A stretch of 64,000 nucleotides of DNA from an uncultured Thiohalocapsa sp. (GCF_913063425.1 NZ_CAJXYK010000001.1:124001-188000); one strand, 5' to 3'; positions 31,720 through 41,804 are shown, counted from the stretch's first letter. The notes: generated from the letters alone by a model not told the origin. Numbers and translations: made by a program.

Positions 31720-31747
31720 AAGATAGCTCGACTGTTTACAATGTCAA
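31720..31747 (-). promoter_or_regulatory. Sigma-70-type promoter for the small ORF / XRE-ImmA / PIN operon
   Basis: On the minus strand: TTGACA (complement of 31742-31747), 16-bp spacer, TATCTT (complement of 31720-31725). An inverted repeat GTCGA-N12-TCGAC surrounds the -10 region (31711-31732), fitting autorepression by the XRE protein. The predicted start of RNA is about 17-20 nt before the first start codon. Confidence 0.65.
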
Positions 31748-32614
31748 GATCTGGTCCGTCGCATCACGCCGGACTGTTAAATCCTTTCATGCCTGCATGC
31801 CTGCCGGCCGCAGGGCGGGTCGGCTGAACGGGAACCGCCTGATGCGTGACCAACAGCGCTTCGCGGCGATACGGAAGGCATCCGCTCAGTGTTGCGCGCT
31901 GGAGGTCAAGCGATGACGTGCACCCAGATGGTGGACGCCCAGCACCGGCTCGCCCAGCACTTGCCCGCCCAGCACTGGCCCGCCCAGCACTGGCCCGCCC
32001 AGCACTGGCCCGCCCAGCACTTGCGCGCCGAGCGCCGTCGCTGCCGTCGCGCAGCGCCTGGCTCCCCGGCGCGGTTTCGGCAGGGCATTGCGGAACCGAT
32101 GTGCGCGACCGGGCGCGTCCCGGTATGGTGAGCTGCGGCGCCTTGGTGGCGGAGGGGGCGCAGTCAGACGGCAGCCTGAGCGCGCCGAAGCGTCGCGGAC
32201 ATGTGCTCCGTCCGCTGATCGGACAGAGGACCAATATCCGCAGAGCTGGAGGATCGTGCGCTCGTCCGGACGAAGCTGCCGCGGCTGTCTGGACGCCGAG
32301 GAGCTTGGCGATATCGAGGCGCAGCGCGGTGCCGCCGATGGCGACCGCCAGCTGGCCGGAGGATCAGGTCTGCGACTGCTGGCAGCGACGCTGGAAGCGA
32401 TCAGGGTCGTGGTGATCGTCGATGACGTTAGTTGACCAAGTCGACGATCCAGCAGCCAACGAGAAACCCGCCTTCGGCCCGACGCGGCGGGGCCAGGTTG
32501 GGTGGGCAGAGCAGACCGGGGGCCGCTTCCGGGAGCCGATTGAGGGGGGCGAATCGTGGCGCATCGGGCGGCGGCAGGACGCCGCCGCCCGGCGGGACGG
32601 CAGAGGGATGCGGC
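31748..32614. other. 867-bp stretch without a convincing gene
   Basis: Open frames on both strands here are short, skewed in composition and without family signal. It holds a seven-unit 15-bp tandem repeat (31937-32041). The translated fragment near 32280-32435 (LDAEELGDIEAQRG..LRLLAATLEAIRVVV) could be a decayed gene end but is not assignable. Confidence 0.6.
31937..32041. repeat. 15-bp tandem repeat GCCCAGCACTGGCCC, about seven units
   Basis: Units start at 31937, 31952, 31967, 31982, 31997, 32012 and a degenerate one at 32027. The frames across it read as (AQHWP)n or (RPALA)n, so a short protein repeat is possible, but no start context or flanking domain supports a gene. Confidence 0.85.
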
Positions 32615-33028
32615 TCAGCCGAGCTCGTCGGCGCCGATGTCCTTCATGAGGTTGAAGCTCTTGACGAAGGGCCCGGCCATGCGCGGGTCCTTGATCATGG
32701 CAGCGTAGTCACCGTGCTTGAACTTGAGCTTGCCGGTGGCGTAGGCGGTGCCCATGCCCATCATGCCGATGCCCTTCTTGACCCACTTGAGCCAGTCGTC
32801 CATGTCGGCGCGCATGTCCCAGTCCGGGGTCTCGCCGTTCCAGTCGCCGGCGCGGGTGCAGATGCCCTTCTCGACGACGAAGACGCCGCGGGGGTTTTCC
32901 TCGTTCTTGAAGCCGCAGGTGATGACGGAGTCGAAACCGATCTCGGCGAGCTTGCCGCTGACCTCGGGGTCGTTGTTCCAGCCATCCTTGAGCTGGTTCA
33001 TCCACTCGGCGGAAAAGAGCTTGGCCAT
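32615..33028 (-). CDS. SCP-2 sterol-transfer family protein
   Basis: A 137-residue protein that matches the small SCP2-like fold: LFSAEWMNQLKDGWNNDPEVSGKL, GVFVVEKGICTRAG, PDWDMRADMDDWLKWVKKGIGMMGMGTAYATGKLKFKHGDYAAMIKDPRMAGPFV. This end resembles the SCP2 stretch in which a beta strand leads to the hydrophobic lipid-binding helix. In bacteria it binds acyl chains or isoprenoid/quinone precursors; the ligand is not known. AAGGAGGA lies 11 nt before ATG 33028. Single gene; the neighbours are unrelated. Confidence 0.8.
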   Translation of the reverse strand: MAKLFSAEWMNQLKDGWNNDPEVSGKLAEIGFDSVITCGFKNEENPRGVFVVEKGICTRAGDWNGETPDWDMRADMDDWLKWVKKGIGMMGMGTAYATGKLKFKHGDYAAMIKDPRMAGPFVKSFNLMKDIGADELG

Positions 33029-33372
33029 GGTTGTCGCTGTCCTCCTTCGTTCGTTGGCGGGATGCCGCGCAGGCGCGCGGACGGGGTGATTCTTCGCGCG
33101 CTGATTCTAGCAGCAACATCCGCGCACGAGGTTACTTGTCCGCAACTGCTTCGGGCTTCGGGCTTCGGGCTTCGGTGCGCGGTGTTGGGCTGCCACGGGC
33201 GCACCCGGGTGCGGCCTTTCCCGGATCATTGCCGGAGGCGGCTGCGGGGCATGGCCGGGGAGGACGCCCGGTCCGGCTGGGGCGTCGCCGCTGCGACCTG
33301 GCGGGGCTGCGTGCTTGGGCTGGGTCGGGGCCCCGCTGTGCTGCGGCGGCGGGCGCAGCGCTGGGGCAGCCG
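33029..33372. other. 344-bp intergenic stretch, nothing assigned
   Basis: Between SCP2 and the Ppx/GppA stop. It contains a short direct repeat CTTCGGG three times (33148-33170) and no coding or structural signal I can support. Confidence 0.6.
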
Positions 33373-34935
33373 CTACCGGAAGTCCAGGCTCAGCCCGCCG
33401 GCGAGCAGTCGCGAGGCCTCTTCCTCCAGCTCCAGGCGGGTGAGTGGATGGTCGTCCAGCCAGCCCTCCGGGAAGCGCAGCACCAGCGTATCCCCGGCGG
33501 CGCTGAGCGCGGGCTCGGGGATGCTGTCCGCGCTGCGGCCGCGATGCATGAGCACCGCCAGGCGCAGGATCACGCACAGCCGTCGCGCGCAGCAGCGCAC
33601 GCTGCTCGGCAGCGCCAGGAAGGCATCCACCGGGAACTTGCGCCGGTGGCCCAGAATCAGCGCCGCCAAGACTTCTTGCTCCTGACGGGTGAAGCCGGAC
33701 AGGTCCGCCTGGCCGATCAGATAGGCACCGTGCTTCTGGTAATGGCTGTGGGAGACGGCGAGGCCGATCTCGTGCAGCTCCGCCGCCCAGCCGAGCATGG
33801 GCGCATAGTCGGGATGGGCCAGCTCCCAGGGCTCGGACAGCTGTGCCAGCAGGTGCAGGGCGGTGTCCCTGACCCGGGCGGCATGCGCCTGGTCCACGTC
33901 GAAGCGCCGGCTGAAGGTCGCCACGGTGCGCTCGCGCACGTCCTCGTGCTCCAGGCGGCCCACCATTTCGTAAATCAGGCCTTCCCGCAGGGCCTGGTCG
34001 GACACGCGCATGTGCTCGATGGCGAGGGCGGAGAAGAGCGACCGCAGCACCGCCACACCGCCCACGAACACCGGCCGGCGCTGCTCGCTCAAGCCCTTGA
34101 AGGGCAGTCCGGAGGCCTTGCCGGCGTCGAGGATGGCGGCGCGCAGCCGCTCGAGGGCCTCGGCCGAGATGCCGTCCTCGCTCCAGCCTTCGGCCATGAC
34201 CACGGCGGCGATGGACTTGACCGTGCCGGAGCTGCCGGTGGCCGTGGCCCAGCCGGATTGCCGGAACAGCTCGCGCACCGGGCGTACCTCCAGTGCGCCG
34301 TAGAGCTCCGCCTTGTCCATCTGCTTGGCGGTGATCTTGTCGTTGCTGAAGAAGCGCCGCGACATGCTGACACAGCCCATGTGCAGGCTCTCGCGCAGGG
34401 TCGCCTGGAAGCCCTGACCGACGATGAGCTCGGTGCTGCCGCCGCCGATGTCGATGACCAGGCGCTTCTCGTCGCCGATGGCGAGCCCGTGGGAGACGCC
34501 CAGGTAGATGAGCCGCGCCTCCTCCCGCCCGGCGATGACCTCGATGGGGTGTCCGAGCGCCCGCTCGGCCCGCTCCACGAAATGTGCTTCGGGCCGGATC
34601 TGGCGCAGGGTATTGGTGCCCACCGCGCGCACCCGCTCCGGCGGCATGTCCTTGAGCCGCTGACCCATGCGCTCCAGGCAGGCCAGTGCGCGCTCGGCGA
34701 CGTCTTCGCGCAGGTGCTTGTCGCTGGTGAGCCCCTCGCCGAGGCGCACCATTTCCTTGTGCCGGTCGATGACCTGCAGCGTGCCGCCGTCCATGCGCGC
34801 CACCAGCAGGTGGAAGGAGTTGGAGCCCAGGTCCACCGCGGCGAGGGTGTCGCCGGCATCCACGGCGCGCGCGACTTCCGGGTCGACCTCGGCTCTGGGG
34901 GGCGGGGAAGGGGCCGTTGCGGCGGGATCTGCCAT
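33373..34935 (-). CDS. ppx: Exopolyphosphatase / guanosine pentaphosphatase (Ppx/GppA)
   Basis: A 520-residue protein of the ASKHA-fold Ppx/GppA family. N-terminal AAVDLGSNSFHLLVARM (phosphate 1 loop), VRAVGTNTLRQI, the catalytic-Glu segment IEVIAGREEARLIYLGV and phosphate 2 loop LVIDIGGGSTELIVG are all visible; GSSGTVKSIA completes the nucleotide site. The C-terminal HD-like helical domain has LGWAAELHEIGLAVSHSHYQKHGAYLI. It degrades polyphosphate or pppGpp to ppGpp. Usual length about 500-510; the N-terminal 30 residues (Ala/Pro-rich) are an extension. The start codon was taken at 34935. Confidence 0.93.
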   Translation of the reverse strand: MADPAATAPSPPPRAEVDPEVARAVDAGDTLAAVDLGSNSFHLLVARMDGGTLQVIDRHKEMVRLGEGLTSDKHLREDVAERALACLERMGQRLKDMPPERVRAVGTNTLRQIRPEAHFVERAERALGHPIEVIAGREEARLIYLGVSHGLAIGDEKRLVIDIGGGSTELIVGQGFQATLRESLHMGCVSMSRRFFSNDKITAKQMDKAELYGALEVRPVRELFRQSGWATATGSSGTVKSIAAVVMAEGWSEDGISAEALERLRAAILDAGKASGLPFKGLSEQRRPVFVGGVAVLRSLFSALAIEHMRVSDQALREGLIYEMVGRLEHEDVRERTVATFSRRFDVDQAHAARVRDTALHLLAQLSEPWELAHPDYAPMLGWAAELHEIGLAVSHSHYQKHGAYLIGQADLSGFTRQEQEVLAALILGHRRKFPVDAFLALPSSVRCCARRLCVILRLAVLMHRGRSADSIPEPALSAAGDTLVLRFPEGWLDDHPLTRLELEEEASRLLAGGLSLDFR

Positions 34936-35168
34936 CGCCTGCTCCGGTCGCTTGCAAAGGGCAGGGCGCGCTGGGCGCCGGGATTGGCGCCGCAGTATAG
35001 CCGGGGCCGGGCGGCGCGGTGGCGTTGGATGTCAATCCGCGCTGTGTCGCCTGCTGCGGGCTGGGCTCGCTCCGCCACGGGTGCGCCGGCCCGCGCATGG
35101 TCTGAGCACGCTGCAACTTGCTATGCTAGGCGAAAACCCACTGCGTACACGCCTGGAGGACAGCGCCC

Positions 35169-35765
35169 ATGGCCACCACCGCCATTCGCCAAGAAGTCGA
35201 TGAGCTGCGTGAATACATGAAGGAGCTCAGCTACCAGGCCATGCGCACCGAGATGTCGCTGAACCGACTCGCAGACGAGATGCGGGAGTTCAAGGACGAG
35301 ACCGAGCTTGACCGCAAGCGCATGAACAAGCAGTGGGGCGATCTCGCCAACCGCCTCGGCACCCTGGTGGAGGACATCGTGGCGCCGAGCCTGCCGCGGG
35401 TCGCGGCCAAGCTGTTCGGATGCGACATACCGGACTTCTTCGCCGTGCGCATCGCACGCCGCCGCAACGGCGAGACGCGCGAGTACGACGCCATTCTCGC
35501 CTGCGGTGACGTGGTCCTGGTCAACGAGACCAAGTCGCGCCTTCAGGCCAGCCACATCGACCCGCTGCTCCTGAAGCTCGCCGAGCTGCCGCGCTTTTGC
35601 CCCGAGTACGAGGGCAAGCGCGCCGTGGGCGTGCTGGCGAGCCTCTACCCGGATGACAGCGTGGTGCGTCGCGCCACCGCCGCGGGCGTGCTGGTGATGG
35701 GCATGGGCGATGACGCCATGCAGGTGATGAATCCGGACGCCCTGGGGGTGGGCGCGGGCGACTGA
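35169..35765 (+). CDS. Coiled-coil protein with PD-(D/E)XK-like nuclease domain
   Basis: A 198-residue protein. Residues about 5-65 are a coiled coil (VDELREYMKELSYQAMRTEMSLNRLADEMREFKDET..). The second half has RRNGETREYDAILACGDVVLVNETKSRLQASHID: the Asp in EYDAIL and the ETK tripeptide fit the D...ExK active site of restriction-like nucleases. Proteins of this layout (related to DUF3782-type proteins) are frequent, often multi-copy, in cyanobacteria and purple bacteria. Role unknown; DNA metabolism or defence is possible. GGAGGACAGCGCCC precedes ATG 35169. Confidence 0.75.
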   Translation: MATTAIRQEVDELREYMKELSYQAMRTEMSLNRLADEMREFKDETELDRKRMNKQWGDLANRLGTLVEDIVAPSLPRVAAKLFGCDIPDFFAVRIARRRNGETREYDAILACGDVVLVNETKSRLQASHIDPLLLKLAELPRFCPEYEGKRAVGVLASLYPDDSVVRRATAAGVLVMGMGDDAMQVMNPDALGVGAGD

Positions 35766-35779
35766 CGCCCCGGGCTTTC

Positions 35780-36334
35780 TCAGTGCGCTTCGAGCTTGCC
35801 GAGCTCGGACAGGATCTCCAGCACCAGGCGCTCGCCCTGGCTGTCCATGCCGCGGGTGAGCCGGTCTGCATCCCGCTCGCCCTGGATCATGGGCCGGATG
35901 ACGCCGGCGAGGCGCGCCATCTGGCCGCCGACGGTGCTCATCTGCTCGGCCATGTTGCCGATGAGCGCCAGCGCCTGTGGATTGCCCGTGCGCGCGGCAT
36001 GGATCATGTGCGCGAGGCCGGGGGCCGCCATGGTGGGGTCCTGGCGCTGGGTCGGGTCGGGCAGGGTGGACGGGTCCTGCATGCCGCGCAGGATGGCGTC
36101 GGCGATGATCTGGTCCTCTTCGTCCAGTCCGCGGAAGACCTCGGGGCCGCGCTCGCCGGCGGCGATGCGCTCGAGTGCGGCCACCAGCGCCCCCCAGCCG
36201 CTTTGCTCGGCACTGGCCAGCAGGGCGTCGAATTCAGCCCGGCGCTCGGCGTTGCCGCAGGTCTGCGCCACCTGGCGGATGAATTCGGCGTGCACCAGAC
36301 GGATCTGCTCGTGGCGGTCGGGGAAGTCGGACAT
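35780..36334 (-). CDS. Conserved-looking helical protein of unknown function
   Basis: A 184-residue, largely alpha-helical, soluble protein (HEQIRLVHAEFIRQVAQTC..., FDALLASAEQSGWGALVAALERIAAG, EEDQIIADAILRGMQDPSTLP, ALIGNMAEQMSTVGGQMARLAGVIRPMIQGERDADRL). No signal peptide or membrane segment, and no motif I recognise. The start MSDFPDRHEQ at 36334 is plausible. It converges on the coiled-coil nuclease-like gene with a 14-bp gap. Codon use is like its neighbours, so it is likely real. Confidence 0.65.
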   Translation of the reverse strand: MSDFPDRHEQIRLVHAEFIRQVAQTCGNAERRAEFDALLASAEQSGWGALVAALERIAAGERGPEVFRGLDEEDQIIADAILRGMQDPSTLPDPTQRQDPTMAAPGLAHMIHAARTGNPQALALIGNMAEQMSTVGGQMARLAGVIRPMIQGERDADRLTRGMDSQGERLVLEILSELGKLEAH

Positions 36335-36555
36335 GGGTTTCGGGCTCGCTTCGATCGGCGGTGACTGATGGCGTGGTGGTCAGGGACGCCGGCGGCCCGG
36401 CGCCCGGCCGGGGATGACGACAGATCGCTGCCTCCGGGTCAAGGCCCATGCCCAGCGTCGGTACCTGCTGCGAGGATTCTCTGCACAGGTCGTCGGTATG
36501 GCCCGGTCGGCGCGAAAGCGCGGGTCTTTTCCGGCGACTGGTGTGCGCAGCACGT

Positions 36556-37761
36556 CTATCGAGCCTTCACCCTTACGCCGTCCGTCACGTCGTCACTGGG
36601 GTGGTCGATGACGGCGTCGCCGGGCTCGAGCCCCGCGGTGATCTGCGCCCGCAGGCCGGTGCGCCGGCCGACTTCAACCTGGTGCAGCCTTGCGCGGCCG
36701 TCCTCCACCCGGAACAGCGACCAGCCGTCGGCGTTCGGATCAGCCGGCCGGAACAGGCTGCTGGCCGGCACCTGCAGCACGTCGTCCGCCTGCCAGAGCA
36801 CGAAGCGCGCCTCGACGCGGTAGCCGTCGCCGAGGCGCTGCCAGCGCGCGGCGGGTGACGTGAAATCGGCGATGACCAGCACGCGCTGCTCCTCGACACC
36901 CAGGGCCGAGACCTTGGTGAAGCCCACGGGCTCCACGGTGCGCACCACGCCCTCCAGTGGCTGCTCGCCGCCCCATTGCTCGAACAGCACCCGTGTGCCG
37001 GGCTGCACCCGCACGGCGTCGGCGGAGAGCAGATCCACCTCCACCTCCAGCCGCGACGGGTCGCCGACGACCAGCAGCAGCTCGCCCAGGCTGACCGGGC
37101 CCTCGCACTCACGCTGCACGGCGAGCACACGGCCGTCGATGGGGGCGCGCACCGGCACGCGCTCGGCGGTCTCGCTGTCGGCGGCGGCGCTGGAGTGGGC
37201 CAGCGCGGTGCGGGCCGCCTCCAGCTCGTAGCGGGCGACGCTCACCGCGTGCTCCGCCGCGCGCAGCGCCGCGTCGGCGGCCAGGCGCTCCATGCGCGTC
37301 TGGTCCAGCGCCTCGCGGGACACGACGCCCTTTGCCGCCAGCGGCTCCACCCGGGCCAGCTCGGCCCTGCGGTACTCGGCGCGGGCGCGGGCCGCCCCGG
37401 CGTTCTCCCGCGTGGAGGCGAGCGCCGCCTCGGCGGCGGCGACGCGGGCCTCGGCCTCGGCGCGGCTGCGCGGGTCCAGCACGGCCGATTGCAGCGGGGT
37501 GATGCCGAGCAGCACCTGGTCTTTGCTGACCGGGTCGCCCACGTCCAGATCCACCCGGCAGGCGACGCCGGCCACCGGCGCGCGGATTTCGTAGCGGTCG
37601 ATGACCCGGGTGCGGCCGTCCTCATCGATGGTGACCCTGAGCGGCCCGCGCCCGGCGGTGACCATCTCCACCGGCACCGGCCGCGGCCAGAAGCCCCAGA
37701 GCAGGAGGCCTGCCACCACCAGCGCGGCGGTGAGGATGCCGGGGTGTCGCAGCCAGCCCAT
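36556..37761 (-). CDS. HlyD-family periplasmic adaptor (ABC efflux)
   Basis: A 401-residue membrane-fusion protein. One N-terminal helix (ILTAALVVAGLLLWGFW) anchors it in the inner membrane. Lipoyl halves are at about 50-85 (RYEIRAPVAGVACRVDLDVGDPVSKDQVL) and about 200-230 (VPVRAPIDGRVLAVQRECEGPVSLGELLLVV), with a coiled-coil hairpin between (AEARVAAAEAALASTREN...). Beta-barrel and membrane-proximal segments follow to the end. It links the permease/ATPase pair to an outer-membrane duct. Its ATG lies 4 nt after the permease stop, so it is the third gene of a minus-strand operon (ATPase, permease, adaptor). The substrate is unknown; MacA or DevB types are the nearest comparison. Confidence 0.88.
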   Translation of the reverse strand: MGWLRHPGILTAALVVAGLLLWGFWPRPVPVEMVTAGRGPLRVTIDEDGRTRVIDRYEIRAPVAGVACRVDLDVGDPVSKDQVLLGITPLQSAVLDPRSRAEAEARVAAAEAALASTRENAGAARARAEYRRAELARVEPLAAKGVVSREALDQTRMERLAADAALRAAEHAVSVARYELEAARTALAHSSAAADSETAERVPVRAPIDGRVLAVQRECEGPVSLGELLLVVGDPSRLEVEVDLLSADAVRVQPGTRVLFEQWGGEQPLEGVVRTVEPVGFTKVSALGVEEQRVLVIADFTSPAARWQRLGDGYRVEARFVLWQADDVLQVPASSLFRPADPNADGWSLFRVEDGRARLHQVEVGRRTGLRAQITAGLEPGDAVIDHPSDDVTDGVRVKAR

Positions 37762-37765
37762 GGTG

Positions 37766-40141
37766 TCACTCTTTGCTCTTGAGCACCGCCACCATGTCCA
37801 GCCGCCCCAGGCTGCGCCACAGGAGTCCGCCCGACACCAGCGCCGAGATGATGACCACCAGCGCCGCCAGCGCGTAGACATCGCGCTCCAGCACCAGCGC
37901 GATGCGGTACAGGTCGCTCTGGAAGGCATAGGCCAGATAGGCGCACAGCCCATAGCCGATGGCGAGCCCGAGCGGGATGGCGGCGAGCGTCAGCAGCGCC
38001 AGCTCGCCGAGCAGGATGTAAGCCACCTCGCCGCGCTCGAAGCCGAGCACCCGCAGGCTCGCGAGCTCGCGGTTGCGCTCCGACAGCGCGATGCGCATGC
38101 TGTTGTAGACCACGCCGAAGGCGATGGTCGCGCCGAGCAGCGTCGCCACCAGGGTAAAGAACAGCACGCTCTGGGCCAGGGTGTCGTAGAAGGCCCGGAT
38201 GGCCGCCGCCTGCTCGACGATGCCGGCGATGCGCGGCATGTCCTTGAGCAGGGCGTAGACACGGCGGCGCTCGCGCGCGTCCACGGCGAGATGCACGCCG
38301 GAGAGGGCATCGCCCTCGCGCAGCAGCCGGTTCAGCGCCGCCCGCTGCATGTAGGCTCCCACACCCAGATACTGCCGGGCGGTGGCGGCGACGGGCAGCT
38401 CCAGGGTGCGCCGCTCGCCCTCCAGCACCTCCACCCGCAGCACATCGCCCGCGCGCACGCCGAGCAGTCCGGCGAGGTAGTCGTTCAGGACGACGCCCTC
38501 GGGCGGCAGATCGATGGGCTTGAGGTCCGTGTCCAGCAGCCGCAGCAGGCGCCCGTCCGGTGCCACGCCCTCCAGGGTTGTCCGATAGCTGCGGTGGCCG
38601 TGCCTGAGCCGTACCGGCACGCTGCGCAAGCCCTCCGCATGCTCGACGCCGGGGAGGCTGCGCAGGGAGTAGAGGGCATGGCCGGAGGTGGGGTCGGTGA
38701 AGGTGGCGGTGAGATCCGCGCGCTGGCTCAGCCCGAACTGCACGCCCACCATGTGGTCGATGGCGCCGCGCTGGAAGCCGCCGATCATCATGATGCCGCA
38801 GGCCATGGCGATGCCGAGGGTGGTGAGCAGGGACTTGAGCGGGCGCCGCTCGATGTGCCGCAGGATCATCCGTGTCGGCTGTGCGAGCCAGCGCTGCAGG
38901 CCGAGCCGCTCGACGATGGTTGCGCGGTATACCGGCGGCGGCGCCGGGCGCATGGCCTGCGCCGGCGGCAGCCGGGCCGCCCCGCGCACCGCATGCAGGG
39001 TGCCGAGCAGCGCCACACCGATGCTCACCGCCGCCGCGGCGGCCACCACCCGCGGGCGCAGCACGAAGTCCATGTAGGGCAGGCTGTAGAAGCTCATGTA
39101 GATGTGACTCAAGCCGCGCCCGAGCAGGATGCCGAGCCCGATGCCGCCGGTGATGCCGAGCAGCACGATGGCGAGCATCAGCTTGGCGTAGTGCAGGCCG
39201 ATGTCGGCGCTGGCCCAGCCGAAGGCCTTGAGGGTGCCGATCTGCTCCCGCTCGAGGCCGATGAGCCGGCTCGCCACGACGTTGAGCAGGAAGGCGGCCA
39301 CGCCGAAGAAGATCACCGGAAATACGGTTGCAATGGTGCGCTGCTGCTTCAGTTCTTCAGTGAGGAAGCGGTGGGAGAGCTGGTCCTCGCGGGCATAGGC
39401 GCCGGTACCGCCATAGGGCGCGAGCAGGGTGTCCAGCCGGTCGATGACGTCCTCGACGCTCGCGCCCCGCGTTACGGTCAGGGTGAGGTCGTTGAAGGCG
39501 CCGTCCATGTCCAAGGCGTTGCCGAGGGACTCGCGACCCATCCACAGGATGCCGTAGCGGGCCGGGTCCGGGAACATGGCGCCGGGGGCGATCTGGTAGA
39601 TGTACTCCGGCGACCTTGCCAGGCCGACGATGGTGAGGCGCTCGCGGCGGCCGTTGATGGTGGCGCGCAGCGTATCGCCCTCGGCCAGGTCATGCGCCCG
39701 GGCCAGCTCCACGGAGATCAGCGCCTCGTCGGTGCGCCCCGGCTGCGGCAGCCGGCCGCTCGCCAGGTGTACGCGGTTCAGGACGCCGGCGCCGGCGGCG
39801 GGTCCATGGTCCGGCAGGGACACCAGGTGCGCGCTCACCGGCTCTGGAAAGCCCGCGATGTCCAGGCTCACGAAGGCCACCACCCGGGTCTGCACCCGGT
39901 CCACGCCCGGCATGGTTTCCACGCGCCGGGCCAGGGCCTCCGGTGCGCGCTTGAGCGGTGCGAAGACCGCGGCGAAGCGGTGCTCGCGGTAGTAGCGCGC
40001 GCGGGTCTCGTACAGGGAGTCCACGGTGCTGAAGGACATGATGAAGACGCCCACACCGCTCACGATCACCAGCGCGATGGCCAGCGCCTGCAGGCGCATG
40101 CCCCAGAGCTCACGGACGAGCTTGCGGTCCAGCGCGCGCAT
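37766..40141 (-). CDS. FtsX/MacB-like ABC transporter permease (duplicated)
   Basis: A 791-residue protein with two FtsX-like units, each one N-terminal helix, a large extracytoplasmic MacB-type core and three helices. First unit: LQALAIALVIVSGVGVFIMSF, then VFPVIFFGVAAFLLNVVASRLIGLEREQIGTLKAFGW near 285-325. Second unit: SLLTTLGIAMACGIMMIGGF near 455 and the final four-helix block (FFTLVATLLGATIAFGVVYNSMRIALSERNRELASLRVLGF...). Such permeases do not translocate through the membrane but drive extrusion of lipids, peptides or lipoproteins (mechanotransmission). Second gene of the operon; five bases separate it from the ATPase stop. Confidence 0.9.
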   Translation of the reverse strand: MRALDRKLVRELWGMRLQALAIALVIVSGVGVFIMSFSTVDSLYETRARYYREHRFAAVFAPLKRAPEALARRVETMPGVDRVQTRVVAFVSLDIAGFPEPVSAHLVSLPDHGPAAGAGVLNRVHLASGRLPQPGRTDEALISVELARAHDLAEGDTLRATINGRRERLTIVGLARSPEYIYQIAPGAMFPDPARYGILWMGRESLGNALDMDGAFNDLTLTVTRGASVEDVIDRLDTLLAPYGGTGAYAREDQLSHRFLTEELKQQRTIATVFPVIFFGVAAFLLNVVASRLIGLEREQIGTLKAFGWASADIGLHYAKLMLAIVLLGITGGIGLGILLGRGLSHIYMSFYSLPYMDFVLRPRVVAAAAAVSIGVALLGTLHAVRGAARLPPAQAMRPAPPPVYRATIVERLGLQRWLAQPTRMILRHIERRPLKSLLTTLGIAMACGIMMIGGFQRGAIDHMVGVQFGLSQRADLTATFTDPTSGHALYSLRSLPGVEHAEGLRSVPVRLRHGHRSYRTTLEGVAPDGRLLRLLDTDLKPIDLPPEGVVLNDYLAGLLGVRAGDVLRVEVLEGERRTLELPVAATARQYLGVGAYMQRAALNRLLREGDALSGVHLAVDARERRRVYALLKDMPRIAGIVEQAAAIRAFYDTLAQSVLFFTLVATLLGATIAFGVVYNSMRIALSERNRELASLRVLGFERGEVAYILLGELALLTLAAIPLGLAIGYGLCAYLAYAFQSDLYRIALVLERDVYALAALVVIISALVSGGLLWRSLGRLDMVAVLKSKE

Positions 40142-40146
40142 GGGTC

Positions 40147-40971
<825 letters not shown>

Positions 40972-41176
40972 CGGCTGCTGGCCTGTGCGGCGGGACTGAC
41001 TGAAGCATAGTCGCCGGCGGCGTCGGCCGTGCCGGTCGATCCCGCTGGGGCCCGCAGGATGGACAAGCTGGCGTGACAAGCAGCAAACTCACACTGATCG
41101 TCGTCCCGTAGACACCGTAAGCAAACAGAGCAGCAGAGCAGCACGCCGACTCCGCCACTCAAACCTGTGCCTCGCC

Positions 41177-41653
41177 ATGAGCCAACCCGCTGACCTTTAC
41201 CACCGGGACTTCAACGCCTGGATTGCCGAGCAGGTCGATCTGCTGCGCGCCGGTCGCGCAGGCGACATCGATGCCGCACATCTCATCGAAGCGCTGGAGG
41301 ACATGGGTAAGAGCGACCTCCGCGAGCTGCAAAGCCGTCTCGTGATCCTGCTCGCGCACCTGCTGAAATGGGAGTTTCAGCTCCAGGCATTGTCCGAGCG
41401 CTGGCGCGAATTCGAAGGCAAGCGCTGGCGCGACACCATCATCGAGCAACGCGCACAGATCGCCACGCTCCTCGAAGATTCACCAAGCCAGAAGCAGACA
41501 TTGACCGACGCGATGGAGCGCGCCTACCCGAAGGCAAGGGCGCTGGCGCTCAAGCAGACGGGCCTGCCCGATGACGCGCTGCCGAGGCAGTGCGGCTATG
41601 CGCCGGAGGGCGTACTCGACGAGGGCTTCTATCCTACGGCGCCCGAGGGCTGA
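41177..41653 (+). CDS. DUF29 family protein
   Basis: A 158-residue protein of the DUF29 family: LYHRDFNAWIAEQVDLLRAGRAGDIDAAHLIEALEDMGKSDLRELQSRLVILLAHLLKWEFQ, then LSERWREFEGKRWRDTIIEQRAQI and the C-terminal YPKARALALKQTGLP and LDEGFYPTAP. DUF29 proteins are small, helical and often multi-copy in cyanobacteria and purple bacteria; the function is unknown, and some are near toxin-antitoxin loci. ATG 41177 is used. A second copy at 62.9 kb has a stop in place of the Trp of the SERWREF motif. Divergent from the ABC operon. Confidence 0.88.
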   Translation: MSQPADLYHRDFNAWIAEQVDLLRAGRAGDIDAAHLIEALEDMGKSDLRELQSRLVILLAHLLKWEFQLQALSERWREFEGKRWRDTIIEQRAQIATLLEDSPSQKQTLTDAMERAYPKARALALKQTGLPDDALPRQCGYAPEGVLDEGFYPTAPEG

Positions 41654-41670
41654 AGCCGGCGCGCTCCGAA

Positions 41671-41755
41671 TGTGGGAGCGGCGTCCCCGCCGCGACGACT
41701 TCCAGGGCGGCTGCGGATGGCACTGTCAATCGCGCCGGGGACGGCGCTCCCACAC
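41671..41755. repeat. Inverted pair of GTGGGAGCGGC-type REP elements
   Basis: TGTGGGAGCGGCGTCCCC (from 41671) and its inverted partner (41730-41755, complement GTGTGGGAGCGCCGTCCCC). The pair lies in the gap between DUF29 and the TPR gene and could act as a bidirectional stem for both convergent genes. Confidence 0.8.
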
Positions 41756-41804
41756 CGGCCGCATCATGCCGGCCTCGCAGTCCGAGGCCGGAACGAATGC
41801 CTCG

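Noticed and set aside
31846-32415. Open frames over the 15-bp repeat, reading (RPALA)n or (AQHWP)n
   Set aside because: Low complexity, no start context, both frames are open only because the repeat unit is a multiple of three.
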